Shown: positions 47,144 through 58,532 of the stretch, in pieces
Layout: the number at the start of each line of letters is the position of its first letter
Numbering within the stretch: the first letter of the stretch is position 1
Assembly: GCA_029532415.1 (NCBI GenBank)
Contig: JAQOTA010000028.1
Location: 248,001 to 312,000, forward strand
DNA length: 64,000 bases
Origin: Marasmius tenuissimus
Taxonomy: Eukaryota > Basidiomycota > Agaricomycetes > Agaricales > Marasmiaceae
Reading direction: 5' to 3'
The notes under the pieces: generated by a model
Told to the model about the DNA's origin: nothing
What the model saw: only the letters and a program-made list of their open reading frames with translations
The model's database searches: none
Position numbers and translations under genes: made by a program

Positions 47144-48996
47144 AAGATTTGCGGCGAAAGAATAACCTATTTCACCTCTTTTGTGGGACCGTGGGATTTG
47201 CTCGGTTGCAGGTCCTTGTGGGTTCAAGATAGCCAATCTGCGATACTTATCACCCGGACCAAAGATGTAGCCAGATGAGACCAGCGGGAAATTTTTTGAG
47301 CAACTCACACGACGCGGTATTCGTCTGTACTGAGATTTCTTCATCAATTATTTGATACTAACGTTGTACATGAGTATCAGTCTCTCAGTCCCACCCACAA
47401 CGCGCTTTTTGCCCTCGCCGTCCGAGGGTCTCTCAAATTGTCGTTTTCCGATAGGTGCATTGAAACAAACTGTGAAAGACGCCAATATCCTGACTCTGCC
47501 GCGCTCTGAGCAAGGCTGTCTGAGAAAGTCCGGAGGTTTACGCTCCTGAAAGCTATCTCCGTTGCCACCGCTTTCTCCTCGCCCGATGGTATACGTTAGT
47601 AATACCCTTCTCACTCAGAGGGCAATCAGGTAGAAAGTCAACGGGATTGAGCTTTCCATAAACGAGTTTGCTTCGGTGATATAGGCGACGTTTTGGGGAG
47701 GGTACAGGCGTTATCCGCGATGATTTTCCCATACTTTAGATAGATGGGCCATGTGATGATACCCTAGGCGAGGTAAAGCGAACAGATAGCCCCTGATTCA
47801 ACTATCACTCTCATTAACCATGGCAGCCCTTCTGTAGAAGCTACAAGCCAGACCACTTGAGGCGCGAGATTTTACTCAATATATACAGAAACATCAATCA
47901 AAACCAGAGAGGGGATCTGTCAAAAACGCTGGAGGCCTACCATACAAAGTAGGTTGCAGAAAGCTGCTGAGAATATGTACTATCATGATGGCTGAATTTC
48001 CGGACGACATGATGGAGTGCACGGGGATCTCTCCGAGATATCTTCTCTTGAATAGGTCTTGAGCCACTCAGTTGATCGAAGTAAACCGCCCATGGCCAGG
48101 GCCCGGCGCCCAATTCCAATCTTGCTGTAGGTGTGTAGTGACGGTCGATCGTCGTAGTGAGAGGGGCCGATGCGACGGGCGCTAAAGTGTTCGCATAATG
48201 GCCATAATCGGTCAAAACTTAGTAATTGTGTGACTTTCCCCTTCAAACCACCACGTTCAGTTGACTGTTGACGAAAGGCTCGAGGTTCCAGTGAGGTGAG
48301 TGTTCAAAACGTTCGGCGTTGAAGGCGCCCTCGAGCTTCTACTAACACCACCTAAAGTATTAGAGAGTAACTGGCAGCTTCCAGAGCACTGAGCCCCACT
48401 TATCCTTCGCTTATCCTTGGTCATTTCAACGCCCCTTCGGAAACTGAGCAACTCACGACTCGATGATGGTATTGTACCTTGACCGCCGCTGATTATCGGA
48501 CTGTTCATTCAATTGTCCGGGCTTCAACGGGCATATGTTTGGATTCGGATGACGAGATTCGCATCCCGGCCACGGTCTTACTGGTACTTTTCACTGCTTG
48601 GATTCGAAACCAGGTGGCTCCTGGTGTTCTATCAGGAGACGGCCGTATTACTCTACCTCTACCTTGCGACTCTTGATGTTTTCCCATTACGCTCAGTCAA
48701 AAGGCACCCGTATGAGGCCGGAGCTTCCTTCGACGGGCTCTTTTCTCCGCTAAAAGTAATACAACCCTCGCACCCAGGCCCAAGGCGTGACTTGGGATCA
48801 ACTGGACCACGACCTTGCTAACTCCGTGACTGCACTTCGAACGAACATTCTCCAACCCTTATCCTCGGTGTCTCGCATTCAGTCGCAACCAACAAGCTCG
48901 TCATCCGACTTGATCCAGGTGGTTGACTTGACGTTGCTAATCACAGGACGCGGTCGACGCTCGCACGATGGACAACTTTCGCCTACGCTGTGGGAG
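47144..48996. other. intergenic region
   Basis: 1.85 kb with no supported gene. A plus-strand frame at about 48479-48676 (ending RIPATVLLVLFTAWIRNQVAPG) has somewhat protein-like composition, but no start, promoter or neighbouring exon makes it a gene. Confidence 0.45.
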
Positions 48997-49002
48997 TATA
49001 AA
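48997..49002 (+). promoter_or_regulatory. TATA box of KNH-like gene A
   Basis: TATAAA about 98 bp upstream of the ATG at 49095. Confidence 0.65.
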
Positions 49003-49094
49003 GACTGTAAGGAATAGGTCTTATTCTGCATCCTTCAGTGCTTTTCAACCTCTTGGACGACCTCAATCTCGGCTCAATCGGAACGAAACAGACG

Positions 49095-49685
49095 ATGCAG
49101 TTCAAAGTCACGACCGCTATCTTTGTCGCCATCGCTGCGACTGTCGTCAATGCTACGCCAATCGCAAAGAGGGCTGCATTCGATGTGTGGAGCCCAAGGA
49201 TCACCTCCCCAGACGCTGACACCGTTTGGACTGCTGGGTCCACCGTCACCGTCACCTGGTATGTTGGACGACTTTCGCGACAATGACCACCCTACAACGG
49301 GAACTGATTCGTCTTGGACGTAGGGATACCTCTGATGCCCCAGATTTAATCTCCAACGGGGCTGCTATCACCTTGAACAAGGCCGATAGGATTGCCAGTG
49401 GTGAGCTGTTGTTTTCTCCCATTCCATGGGGTCACTCCGATTCTAAATAAACGACTCTGAATTTTTCGTCTCCAGAGGGATTCCTCAAGGAATTTCACAG
49501 CTTCAGCCTGCTCGATGGCTCTGCTCAGGTGGTTGTCCCAAACGTCCCTGCCGGAGACGACTACTCCATCACCTGTGAGCTTATTATCTCTTACTCGTGA
49601 ATTATCGGCCGCGTTCTGACCGTCTATCATGGTAGTGTTTGGCGACTCTGGAAACAGCAGCCCCCATTTCGAGATCACTGCATGA
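49095..49685 (+). CDS. small secreted Kre9/KNH-like protein, copy A
   Basis: Exons 49095-49258, 49324-49400, 49476-49574 and 49636-49685 encode 129 residues. A hydrophobic signal peptide (MQFKVTTAIFVAIAATVVNA) is followed by TPIAKR, a Lys-Arg site as used by Kex2-type proteases. The mature domain contains DVWSPRITSPDADTVW, VTVTWDTS, an inner VVVPNVPAGDDYSIT and the final LFGDSGNSSPHFEI. This is the basidiomycete small secreted form of the Kre9/Knh1 N-terminal (Ser-Thr-rich/GPI-type) beta-sandwich fold, linked in yeast to beta-1,6-glucan and cell wall assembly. It ends right after the domain, with no Ser/Thr stalk or GPI signal, so it is probably released. It is the most divergent of four local copies. 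All introns sit at the family positions. Confidence 0.8.
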
Positions 49686-50648
49686 GTATGAACATGTACC
49701 AGTGATATGTCGTCAACTAACGGCACTGGGATGGACTATGGACACCGTACTTTGGACCCTTCATATCCTTTTACCTTGCACCGATCTTTGACGAAAGTAA
49801 CATAACTATTACCGGACAATTGAACGTGATTTTGAGTCAAATGCTGTGGCGACTATGACTCTCACACTCACTTCAAATATAGTCCAACACCCGCGAGTGT
49901 CGCAGCTGCGTTGTCGGTTGAGGAAGAACTATCCCTCCTCATTGTTCAGAAATCAATGAGGACAAGTCAGCATTGGCTTTAAACGTCGAACTATAGGAAC
50001 GGATCCTTCAGGCAGCTTCTGACAATTTCAGCGGCCCGTGAGGCGATGAGGACTAAGGCGGGCCGCGATATGAAACAGCCAAAACTTCCTCGGCCCAAGC
50101 CAGCTCTCAGTAACTTGTGAGGGAAAACAGACGTCGGTCATAAAAGTGGACTCTTCCTCGACCAGAGAGCCAGATACTAGAAGGAATAAATCGACCTACC
50201 GCTTGGAGAATCATCAGAAGTAACGACGAAACTCGCGGTAAATACGACGGAAGATTTAAGAGGCACGGGAGTCGGAAGGTGGACTGAATGATCATGAAAT
50301 CAAAGCGGCGTAAGTAGCGGATGGAAAGCCTATCTGCTTTACTGAACCGTCAAATGCAGGATGTCATTACATAGTGGACTCAGGTTGTATGGCGCTATTG
50401 TGTTAAGTCTTGACATACTTTCGCTGGTTGAACAATGATCGCAGGGATTTTAGTTCACCTCAAACTTCCGCCGCCGCTCGTCTCTTGCAAATCAACAGAG
50501 CAGAGATCAAATTGGATTTACCCTGGAGGACGGATTGATGTCGATGAGGCCTGAGGGCCGCTCGGAGGCACTGCCTTGTTCTTCGATCGGGAACGCCAAC
50601 TTCGATCGAGCGTAAAACAGATGACAACGCATAAGTTCATCACAAAAG
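49686..50648. other. spacer between KNH-like copies A and B
   Basis: About 1 kb with no gene seen. It holds the 3' flank of copy A and the upstream region of copy B. Confidence 0.5.
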
Positions 50649-50655
50649 TATAAAA
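50649..50655 (+). promoter_or_regulatory. TATA box of KNH-like gene B
   Basis: TATAAAA about 73 bp upstream of the ATG at 50722, followed by CT-rich leader sequence. Confidence 0.7.
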
Positions 50656-50721
50656 GCGAGGGCACTATGTGCACTTCCTCACCAAGTTCAACCTCCCTTG
50701 TACTCGCTCACATCTCTCACA

Positions 50722-51316
50722 ATGCAACTCGGAATCTCGGCTCTCTTTGCTCTTTTCGCCGCTACTGCAGCAGTCAGCGCCTCCCCCATTGCCAAGAGGG
50801 ACGTTTGGAGCCCCCCAATCACCTCTCCCGACGCCTACACGGTGTGGAAGACTGATGAAAAGTACTATGTTACTTGGTACGCGTCTTGGTCGTCACCTCT
50901 TTGAACAAAAACACCAGTACTGATTCATCTCATACAGGGATAACTCGTACCCTCCGGAGGTTATCACCCGGGGAAACCAGATCAACTTGATGAACTTCAA
51001 CCAGTATTTGTTCGGGGATGGTAAGTCCATGCACAATCTCCACGCCACCGAGTTTGACGATAAGTTAACAATGATTCAGAGGGCTATAACGTCGTGATCA
51101 AAAGCGAGGACACATTCAACCTACTCGACGGCTACGCTGAGATCGTTGTGCCTTCTGACATCCCGACGGATGATCAGTATTTCATTACTTGTAGGTTGCA
51201 TTTCCCTCTGCGTTTTTGCTCGTGATTTGTAGTACCGATACTAACTATTTGATATAGTGTTCGGAGATTCCGGGAACAGAAGCCCCAAGTTCCGTATCGA
51301 GAATGCTTACTACTGA
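50722..51316 (+). CDS. small secreted Kre9/KNH-like protein, copy B
   Basis: Exons 50722-50876, 50938-51020, 51080-51190 and 51258-51316 give 135 residues. The signal peptide MQLGISALFALFAATAAVSA is followed by SPIAKR (putative Kex2 site) and the domain DVWSPPITSPDAYTVW, YYVTWDNSYPPEVITRG, INLMNFNQYLFGDE, FNLLDGYAEIVVPSDIPTDD and LFGDSGNRSPKFRI. The intron after the Trp codon base pair TG, the phase-1 intron 2 and the intron before LFGDSGN match copies A and C. The protein is presumably a soluble extracellular or wall-associated protein; no enzyme motif is seen. Its signal peptide is closest to copy C on the opposite strand, while its mature part resembles copy D slightly more. Confidence 0.82.
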
Positions 51317-51906
51317 AGGTGATTTAGAGATGGCTCGGACAATTTCCATACTTGAGCTATGTGTTTTTGTGTTACACGAGTATCAATACTTATAGACAAT
51401 GAACGCGTTGAACAGTCATCTCCCGGTGTATGTTAGTTACTACTTGTCTGAATGTCGCCAGGTTCCAAGTCAGATTCTAGTAAGTACGTTGTCATGGTTA
51501 ACACCAGGCTGAAACAATTCAAAACGTTCCGGCGACAGTGAGAAACGACCGAGTGCTGGGCCCACTGGCGCCCATACTTGCCTCACAATTGTCTCCTCAC
51601 AGAAGACAAGTGCGTGAGCTTACACATGAGAAATTAAACAAGAAAGGTCCATCTATCTACAGTCAGTACCAGTAGAACGAGCGACTGCCCTGTATTGGAG
51701 CTATTATATAAATAAACTACGTTAGCGACTACATACAACGAAACGAAGGTAAGGGTAAGTGCAGTGATATCGGAACTCTGTGTAATGCATAAATGCGGGG
51801 AGGTCCATGGAAATGCAAAACAACAGTAACATATGCGTGGTAACATAGATCCAGCAACGAGTCCCCAAACAGGAGAGGGTGCGGGGGTGTGATTACAACA
51901 GCTTGA
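51317..51906. other. intergenic, convergent 3' ends
   Basis: 590 bp between the stop codons of KNH-like copy B and the choline-transporter-like gene, which converge. No gene is seen. Confidence 0.5.
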
Positions 51907-54900
51907 CTAGAACAGGTCCGACCCAGGGAACAACTGAGACGTTGATCCCTCTATATCCTTGTCCGACTTCCCTCCTAAACCCTTACTCCCCACTAATTCC
52001 AAATTCTCGCTTCCACTCCTACTGTGGGTTCTGCTAGCGAAAGCCGCCTTCACCATGCTCCTTCTTCCACTGCCACTCGAGCGCGGTTCGGGCTCGGGTT
52101 CAGATTCGAGTTCAGGCTCTGGCTCTGGGTCGTGATGAGCGACGAACGGGTCTACGTCGTCTTCGTCTACCTCCTGAGTCTGGGGTTCTTCGTGACCCAT
52201 CAATGTCAGCGATTCCGGAGGTACCAACGACGAAGGCTCCGATCCGGATGACGGCGATGGGGACGGTGACGGGGCGCGAGCCACATGAACAGAAGGACCT
52301 GGACGACCTCTCCCATCTTCTATTTCACCAGAAACGTCGAATAAGATGTTGATATCTTCCGGTGGAGAGCGAGGATCAATCAGATCACCACCGTGTTCAT
52401 GTTGAAGGGGTTGGGATCTTATGGGAGTCTGTCGAAGCTGCTCGCGGTCGTTCTTCGGAGGTTGCGGTCGGCGTGAAGGTCCAGCGACTGGCTGAGAGGG
52501 ACCTGCGGGCATCTGATTGGATTTCGGTTGGTGTCTGGCAAGCATTCGCGCCCTCGAGTTGTATTCAAACTGGAAAGGGAATCAGGAGATATGCTAGGGA
52601 GTATAGAACAAAGAATACGCACAGCATCAACCACTTCTTCTCTTCCTTCCCTCCCCTGGCGTTCGCCTGCTCCGCCTACAATGGTTCCGCTGTCCCTATC
52701 GATACAATAGCACATCCACAGGGTATCTACGCCGTCGCCGACCAAGCCAACGCAAAAGCTTCCAACCAGAGCGGTAACACCACCCGCAAGAACAGCAGTA
52801 CCAAGCGCTTCATGGGGTGCATTCAGAGTGTGAGCCACAAAAATGTACGTCGCCAGCGCAAAAGGGAACGTCAAAGTCAACGGTGCTCCCAAGGTAAGCA
52901 GGGTGAGAGGAGCTGAAAAGTAAAAACTTAGTCAACCGAAAAACTGCAAGAGCCGAAGATAAACACTCACGTTCCTTGGCCCTTCCAGCACCACCACCCT
53001 TTGCAGCCACCATAGCCGTCAAAGCACTCCCTCTTCGCGCACTGATCCAAAACTCCTCGCCAGTCAGCCCGGCATAGACCACAGCGTACTTGCTCAAGCT
53101 CAGGGTGATCCCCTCCAGGTATCCCACAGCAGCACGGGTGACAGACACCAAAATCCCCATGAACGTGCCTCTCGCGACGGTTGTGCGAGCGGCAGATCCG
53201 AATCCGCCTGTGAAGATGCCTGAAAAGCCTCCTCGTGCGACTCGTGTGACCCATCCGCCAAGGGCGTCAATCCAGCCTGGTAACCGATCGAGGAAGATGG
53301 TGAGGAGGGCAAGAAGTCGGATAGCCGTCAGAATGAGTGCAGCGAGCACTACGGTGCCCAGTGAAGACCCAGTGGAACGGGTAAGCGCTGCATGAATCGT
53401 ATGTGTTTCCGGGGCATGAGCTGAAAAGGTTGCAGGTGAAATCGCGGGAACGAGGTCGAAGTATGACAAGGGAGGTAAGGGGGTTGGTGGACTGGAGTGA
53501 GAAACAACGTTAGGTTGCGTAAGTTAACCCGTAGATAGACGACGTACTCTGCAAAATACCAAGCACCGACGACACTGGCACACGTCATCTTGAGCACACC
53601 TCTTGCCACGCCCCATGTCCATAGCCAGACTCCAACAGCACCAACTAGACTCCAGTTGGCCCATGGCTTGATATGCCATTCATATCTGCTCATGTTGGGC
53701 GATTCTATCAGAGAAGATATCAGGACGTAAACGGTACGACAACAAGCAGGCTTGATTACCTGTACCAGATGAATTGCCTATCAGTAGCAGCCGGAAGATG
53801 AGCGTCAGGAACGGGATAGAGATGAGGAGCATTGCGAGCAAAATGATGGGTGAAAGCGCCAGCAGGAATGGGTTGGTCATGAGGATTCTTGTCACCAAGG
53901 AGAGGGTAGCCGATGATGTATGGATTTGCTTGGGAAGATGCAGGAGACGTCGTGCAGTGAACAAGGAAAGTAAGAGAGGTATTATCGAGAAGATTCGTAG
54001 TCTGTCAATTTCAAACGTTTGAAAACGGCACGAAGTCAAAAGAAATGGTTGACGCACCCTACTGTTTCTCCCCAAGTAACCTCTTTACCCTCCTCCCACA
54101 TAAAGCTCCCCACAAACGCCCAAAGGAAGCTGATAAACAGGGTTGCTGGCACGAAAACCGAAGTTACGACCATGACCGGTTTCATAAAGACCCTCAAAAG
54201 CAGCACATGGACGTACGAGACGATCGCAGCTGCGAATGTCAGTATCGTCAACAATGGTACTGTGCGGAGTAAAGTGGTGTAGGGTAAAAGTTTCTTCTGC
54301 TTGCGGTCGTTGTGGGATGCCTCTTTGGCCGAAGTTGCGAAAAGAAGAACGATGGAAGCTACGAGACAGACAGATACGCCTGTAAGCCAGAGTGCTGTCC
54401 ATATTGAATCTTGAAATTTCCTTCTATTTCGAGAGGTGAATCGAGGATCAGGAAGGGAGAAGACGTCGATGGGACGGGTAACACCGTCTCGGGGAAGTAA
54501 GGACTCGGTTAATGAGAGAGATACTGGGTCACGGTTTGTTCTGGGTGGAGGATGAGGTCGTCCATGAGGTCCTGGTCGTTGCACAAGTATGTCGGGCGGT
54601 GGTTCCTCGTCGTCTGAATCAGACGAGCTCGTCGAAGAGGACGATGAGCTCAGGCGGCCTTGATGAGCAAGCCATCCACCTTGAGGGGATGGTGACCGTG
54701 ACTGCGAACGAGGTCTCCGGATGGTCTCTTCCTCATCGAGCCTAAGATAAGGGTCCTCCTCGTCGCCGCCGCGACCATTGCCGGCATGTCTTCCGCCACG
54801 ACGCCCGACGTCCTCCACATCTTCCTCGTCGCTGTCCTGTATCAGATGAGGATCATTCTCGTCCAGCTCGTTGAAATCAACCGGTTCCCCTCGCCCTCGC

Positions 54901-55151
54901 CCTCGTCCTCGTCCCCGACGGCCTTTATCATGCACGGTACTTCTGTCAGCACCCCACCATCCAGAGCCAAACATGCTTCCTCTTCCTGCATCTCCAGCAC
55001 CTCTTCTTCCACGATCAGTCCTCGAAGCTTCTTCTTCGCTGTTGTCGGTAGTGAATGAGAAGAACATAGGTTGTGATGAGGTCATGCTTGATTCCCCATT
55101 ATTGCCATTCTGTCGGTTGATGAACTGTGAGGCATACACAGCGAAGGACAT
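51907..55151 (-). CDS. CTL/Pns1-type choline-transporter-like membrane protein
   Basis: Minus-strand exons 54058-55151, 53760-54001, 53548-53704, 52971-53491, 52623-52912 and 51907-52569 splice to 988 residues. The first ~245 residues are acidic and low-complexity, with a GRRGRGRGRGRG tract and Ser runs. A multi-span region follows: hydrophobic segments at about 250-275, 298-320 and 325-352 and more in each later exon. The segment WTWGVARGVLKMTCASVVGAWYFAD matches the signature stretch of the choline-transporter-like family (PF04515; yeast Pns1). The last ~220 residues are Pro/Ser/Glu-rich and disordered. Family members sit in the plasma or internal membranes; choline transport is proven for animal members, not for yeast Pns1. 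At 988 residues it is nearly twice yeast Pns1 because of both tails. It lies between two inverted pairs of KNH-like genes. Confidence 0.85.
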
Positions 55152-55283
55152 GTTGTCCTAGTCGTCCTCGTCGAGTCGCTCGACGAACGGAGGTGATAGT
55201 AAAGGGTCAAGGTTGCGGGGAAATGGGAATCAGCAATTTGGAAAAGGACTCCGAATCTGTCACTCCTCGGACGCGTAACCGGA

Positions 55284-55290
55284 TTATATA
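55284..55290 (-). promoter_or_regulatory. TATA-like box of the choline-transporter-like gene
   Basis: TATATAA on the minus strand about 135 bp upstream of the ATG at 55151. The rest of 55152-55807 has no gene; it is the promoter side of this gene and the 3' flank of KNH-like copy C. Confidence 0.5.
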
Positions 55291-55807
55291 AGCCATTTCT
55301 AATTTCGGCCATTTTTTAAGCGTCAACCACAAGCGCCCACAGGTTGCCCTGAACAGCCATGATGGCCTAAATGGAGTCAAGTGAATACGTTCAGATATTC
55401 CCTCTAGCCTCATCTCGAGTCCCAATGAACCTCAAAGTGACTGCTGCTTATTACTCATGCTCAGCGAGCCCCAAGAAAGACCAAAAATACCACAGTGCGG
55501 AGTTCAGGGGCACAGTGAACACAAACTTCGAGACAGCAAACTGGCATTGATAGTAACGCCCTGTTCTTGTGCAGCCAACCGTTCACGACACTAGTAGGGT
55601 CATCTGGAGTCGTCGATGGAATCAGACGAACCAACTTTCAGCGCTCCTACGGCACAATAGCATTGGCCATCCGGCGAGTCCTTGTGCCAATGGTAAAGCA
55701 AGCTTCAAAGCATGTTCAAATTGTCCGTAGCATGGTCCGTCGACTAATATCTCACATCATCCTACCATCCAACCTTTCATAATCATGACCTCCTGGAGGC
55801 GCTCCCT

Positions 55808-56392
55808 TCAGTTACCTTCAATACGGAAGTTCGGGCTTGTGTTCCCAGAATCTCCAAACACTGTACCAGACAAAGAATCATTAGTGGCACCACGAGTAGA
55901 GGGAGCGCAATCTGCAACGTACAAGTAATGAAATACTGATCGTCTGTCGGAATATTGGAGGGCACAGTAATCTCTGCGCTACCGTCGGTCAAGCTGAAAC
56001 CCTCCTTTACAACCACGTTGAAGACGGCTAATGTGGTCGCAGTCGTCAGACTCCCACTACTGGTACTGACATTGAGATGATACAGTAGGCTTACTGTCAT
56101 CAAATAGAGCCGTGTTGAAGTTCTTCAAGGTGATCTGGCCACCGTCAGGGAAAACCTCGGGCGGGTTGGCAGTATCCCTAGATCATGGCGAGCGTCAGCA
56201 CATTCGGAGTCCAAGAAAGCGGTCGCGGCAGACACACCAAGTAACCTGAACCACTTGACCAGCCTCCCACACAGTCGTAGCGTCGGGCGACGTGATCGGT
56301 GGGCTCCATATGTCCCTCTTGGCGAGAGGGGAGGCGCTCACTGTCGCTGTAGCGGCGAAAAGGGCGAGGAGAGCTGAGAGTCCGAATTGCAT
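55808..56392 (-). CDS. small secreted Kre9/KNH-like protein, copy C
   Basis: Minus-strand exons 56238-56392, 56095-56177, 55923-56027 and 55808-55860 give 131 residues. The signal peptide MQFGLSALLALFAATATVSA, then SPLAKR (Lys-Arg site), leads into DIWSPPITSPDATTVW, VQVTWDTANPPEVF, ITLKNFNTALFDD, FSLTDGSAEITVPSNIPTDD and LFGDSGNTSPNFRI. The first 52 residues match copy B at 38 positions by eye count, and exons 1 and 2 have the same lengths (155 and 83 nt). Exon 3 is two codons shorter than in copy B. It is presumably secreted to the wall or medium; no catalytic motif is seen. Confidence 0.82.
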
Positions 56393-56445
56393 TGTAGGAG
56401 ACGTGAGTGCAAGTGAGATACTACTCGACGATGCATTGGTCTGTG

Positions 56446-56453
56446 TTTTTATG
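56446..56453 (-). promoter_or_regulatory. TATA-like box of KNH-like gene C
   Basis: CATAAAAA on the minus strand about 55-60 bp upstream of the ATG at 56392. The rest of 56393-57001 has no gene. Confidence 0.45.
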
Positions 56454-57001
56454 CTTGCGGCTTGCTCTCTTCCTTCCCACAGACGGGGCCCGCTGATCAA
56501 TCCTCTTGTGTCATCCGTACCCGATTGTCGGTATCGGAAGTTTCTCTAACATCCGAAAGGTAGCCACCGATCGCGTTTGAGTGCTTTCTGATACTATTCC
56601 GCGTCGGTACCTCAATGATGCTCTGAAATGAGTTTCTTTGGTCCCCTTCCGAGTGTAAGAAGGGATTTGAGGACGCAAACTTGTACTGAGCAGGGAGGTC
56701 TGTCTGGACTCTGGCATCTGCCAACCTGTGAGAGACGTAATGAAGTGGAGTCGCTTGATGTTACAACCCAGGCGAGTGAATTGATAGACCACCCAAGAGT
56801 GATGTACGTCGCATTCGCGAGAAGGTCGAACCTCCTGATATGGTTTCGGGCGTACAAGCCCGTAGCCAAGAGAAGCTCCCCAGGCTCTGTAGATAAGTGA
56901 TTCTCAATCCGTCTCGACTATTCCCGCATGAAAGCCTGCCTATATACACAACTACTACTGAACGCAAGCCTCTGAAATCTTCCCGGGACTTGGTACTGAG
57001 T

Positions 57002-57533
57002 TCAGTCATCCCTCACAATCCTGAAATGCGGGCTCCTATTATCCGAAGACCCAAACACTTCCACAACAGTCAACAGTCAGCGACTCTTTGAAAGTGACAA
57101 ACGTCTCGGTACTCACAAGTAACAAAGTACTGATCATCAGCCGGGATACTAGACGGCACGATAACCTCCGCGAACCCATCGAGAAGACTGAATGTATCCA
57201 ACGGCCGAATGACTTCGTTATACCAACACGAATCACAGCTCCCGAAGATCTCTTGGTTGAGGTTCATCAAGGTGATTTCGTTGCCGGGGGTGATACGTTC
57301 CGGAGGGTTCGAGGTGTCCCTGTGAATTATTAGATAGAGCATAGAGCATAGGCTAGGAAAAGAAAGCACGCGTACCAGGTAACGTTGTACTTTCCACCGG
57401 TACGCCAGACGGTCGACGCATCGGGAGAGATGATTCTCGGGCTCCATACGTCCCTCTTGGTGGGGGTGGCACCGACGAGGGGGACAGTTACAGCTGCGAT
57501 GACTGTGAGGATGGAGGAGACTTTAAGTTGCAT
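57002..57533 (-). CDS. small secreted Kre9/KNH-like protein, copy D (one intron missing)
   Basis: Minus-strand exons 57376-57533, 57117-57319 and 57002-57057 give 138 residues. The signal peptide (MQLKVSSILTVIAAVTVPLVGA) is followed by TPTKR (Lys-Arg site) and the domain DVWSPRIISPDASTVW, YNVTWDTSNPPERITPG, ITLMNLNQEIFGS, DTFSLLDGFAEVIVPSSIP and LFGSSDNRSPHFRI. Where copies A-C have intron 2, this copy reads straight through with about nine extra nucleotides encoding a Cys-containing stretch (SCDSCWYNE). The final block has Ser-Ser-Asp in place of Asp-Ser-Gly, another departure from the family. The last acceptor (GGAAG) is weak, but only it recovers the conserved LFG ending. Confidence 0.78.
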
Positions 57534-57594
57534 GGTTCGTAAGAGAGACGATGGTAATGATGATGATGGCCAACCTCCGCCTCGAAGATATGGC

Positions 57595-57601
57595 TTTTAT
57601 A
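57595..57601 (-). promoter_or_regulatory. TATA box of KNH-like gene D
   Basis: TATAAAA on the minus strand about 65 bp upstream of the ATG at 57533. Confidence 0.68.
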
Positions 57602-58532
57602 CCCACCACGAACGCAGGATTATGACCGGTCTGCGGGCTAGAAGGTCGGACAGGGGGCAGCAGAACTTCCTATGCATTCGTCGAAGAATCTGTTTGGTGA
57701 CTTGCGGAATTCAGTCCATGAATAAGTTTGAGGGAAATAGAGTTCGGAGAGAAGACCCCGTAGGCACTGGCGACGAGCGCGGAGTGGCTCATTGAGCCCG
57801 ACGATACAGAAGTAGCACGCTGCTCAGTGTACCAGAGACCGCCGTTACCTCTGTATCTCCGACAGCGCTTGACAGGAAGTGCTGCGGTGACTACCTGATC
57901 CGTTAATCTAATCCAATGCACCCGGATACTTCGGATTTTGTGATTATGACGAGGCCACAAGAGCGCAAAATCAAGGTTAGAACGACTTCGAATGCACGAG
58001 GGGTGAAGCAAGACACACTCGCGGCCTGCCCTCGAACTCCAGCGAACGGCTGGGTGTAAACCATCAGCGTATGGCACTCAACATCAGTGCCTCTCTACAG
58101 CAGCCATCTTCGGACACGGCCCTGTTCGAGCCTTTGCATTTCCCGCAACCAAGCGACAGTGTCGTGGAAACTAAATGTATTGATCTGTATCTGTATCCAC
58201 CACAACAGAAAGAAAAGGGACAACGAAACAACACAAAAGAATCAAGAGAGTTCGAGCAAGGACAGATAAGGAACACATCTCATGAGGTAAAAACGAGCGT
58301 GGAGGTGGGGACGGGGTGGGGCAATCAACACAAGAGTGTGGATTACGAAAAAGAAGAGGTATCCCAAGTCCACGGAAATAACAAGGACAGAAATAAGGTT
58401 GGCAGAAGTAGGGTATATAACCAAATTTTGTTGCTGCAGGGAGAAGCACATGATGAGCTTCGACCTCGGAAAGAGACGTACATGATGCTTACCACCAAAG
58501 AGAGAAAGGACGGGAACCGGCGAACTCCATAT
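57602..58532. other. intergenic region
   Basis: Upstream flank of KNH-like copy D and 3' flank of the septin gene, both on the minus strand. A plus-strand frame at 58071-58547 overlaps the septin stop and shows no domain, so it is not called. Confidence 0.5.
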
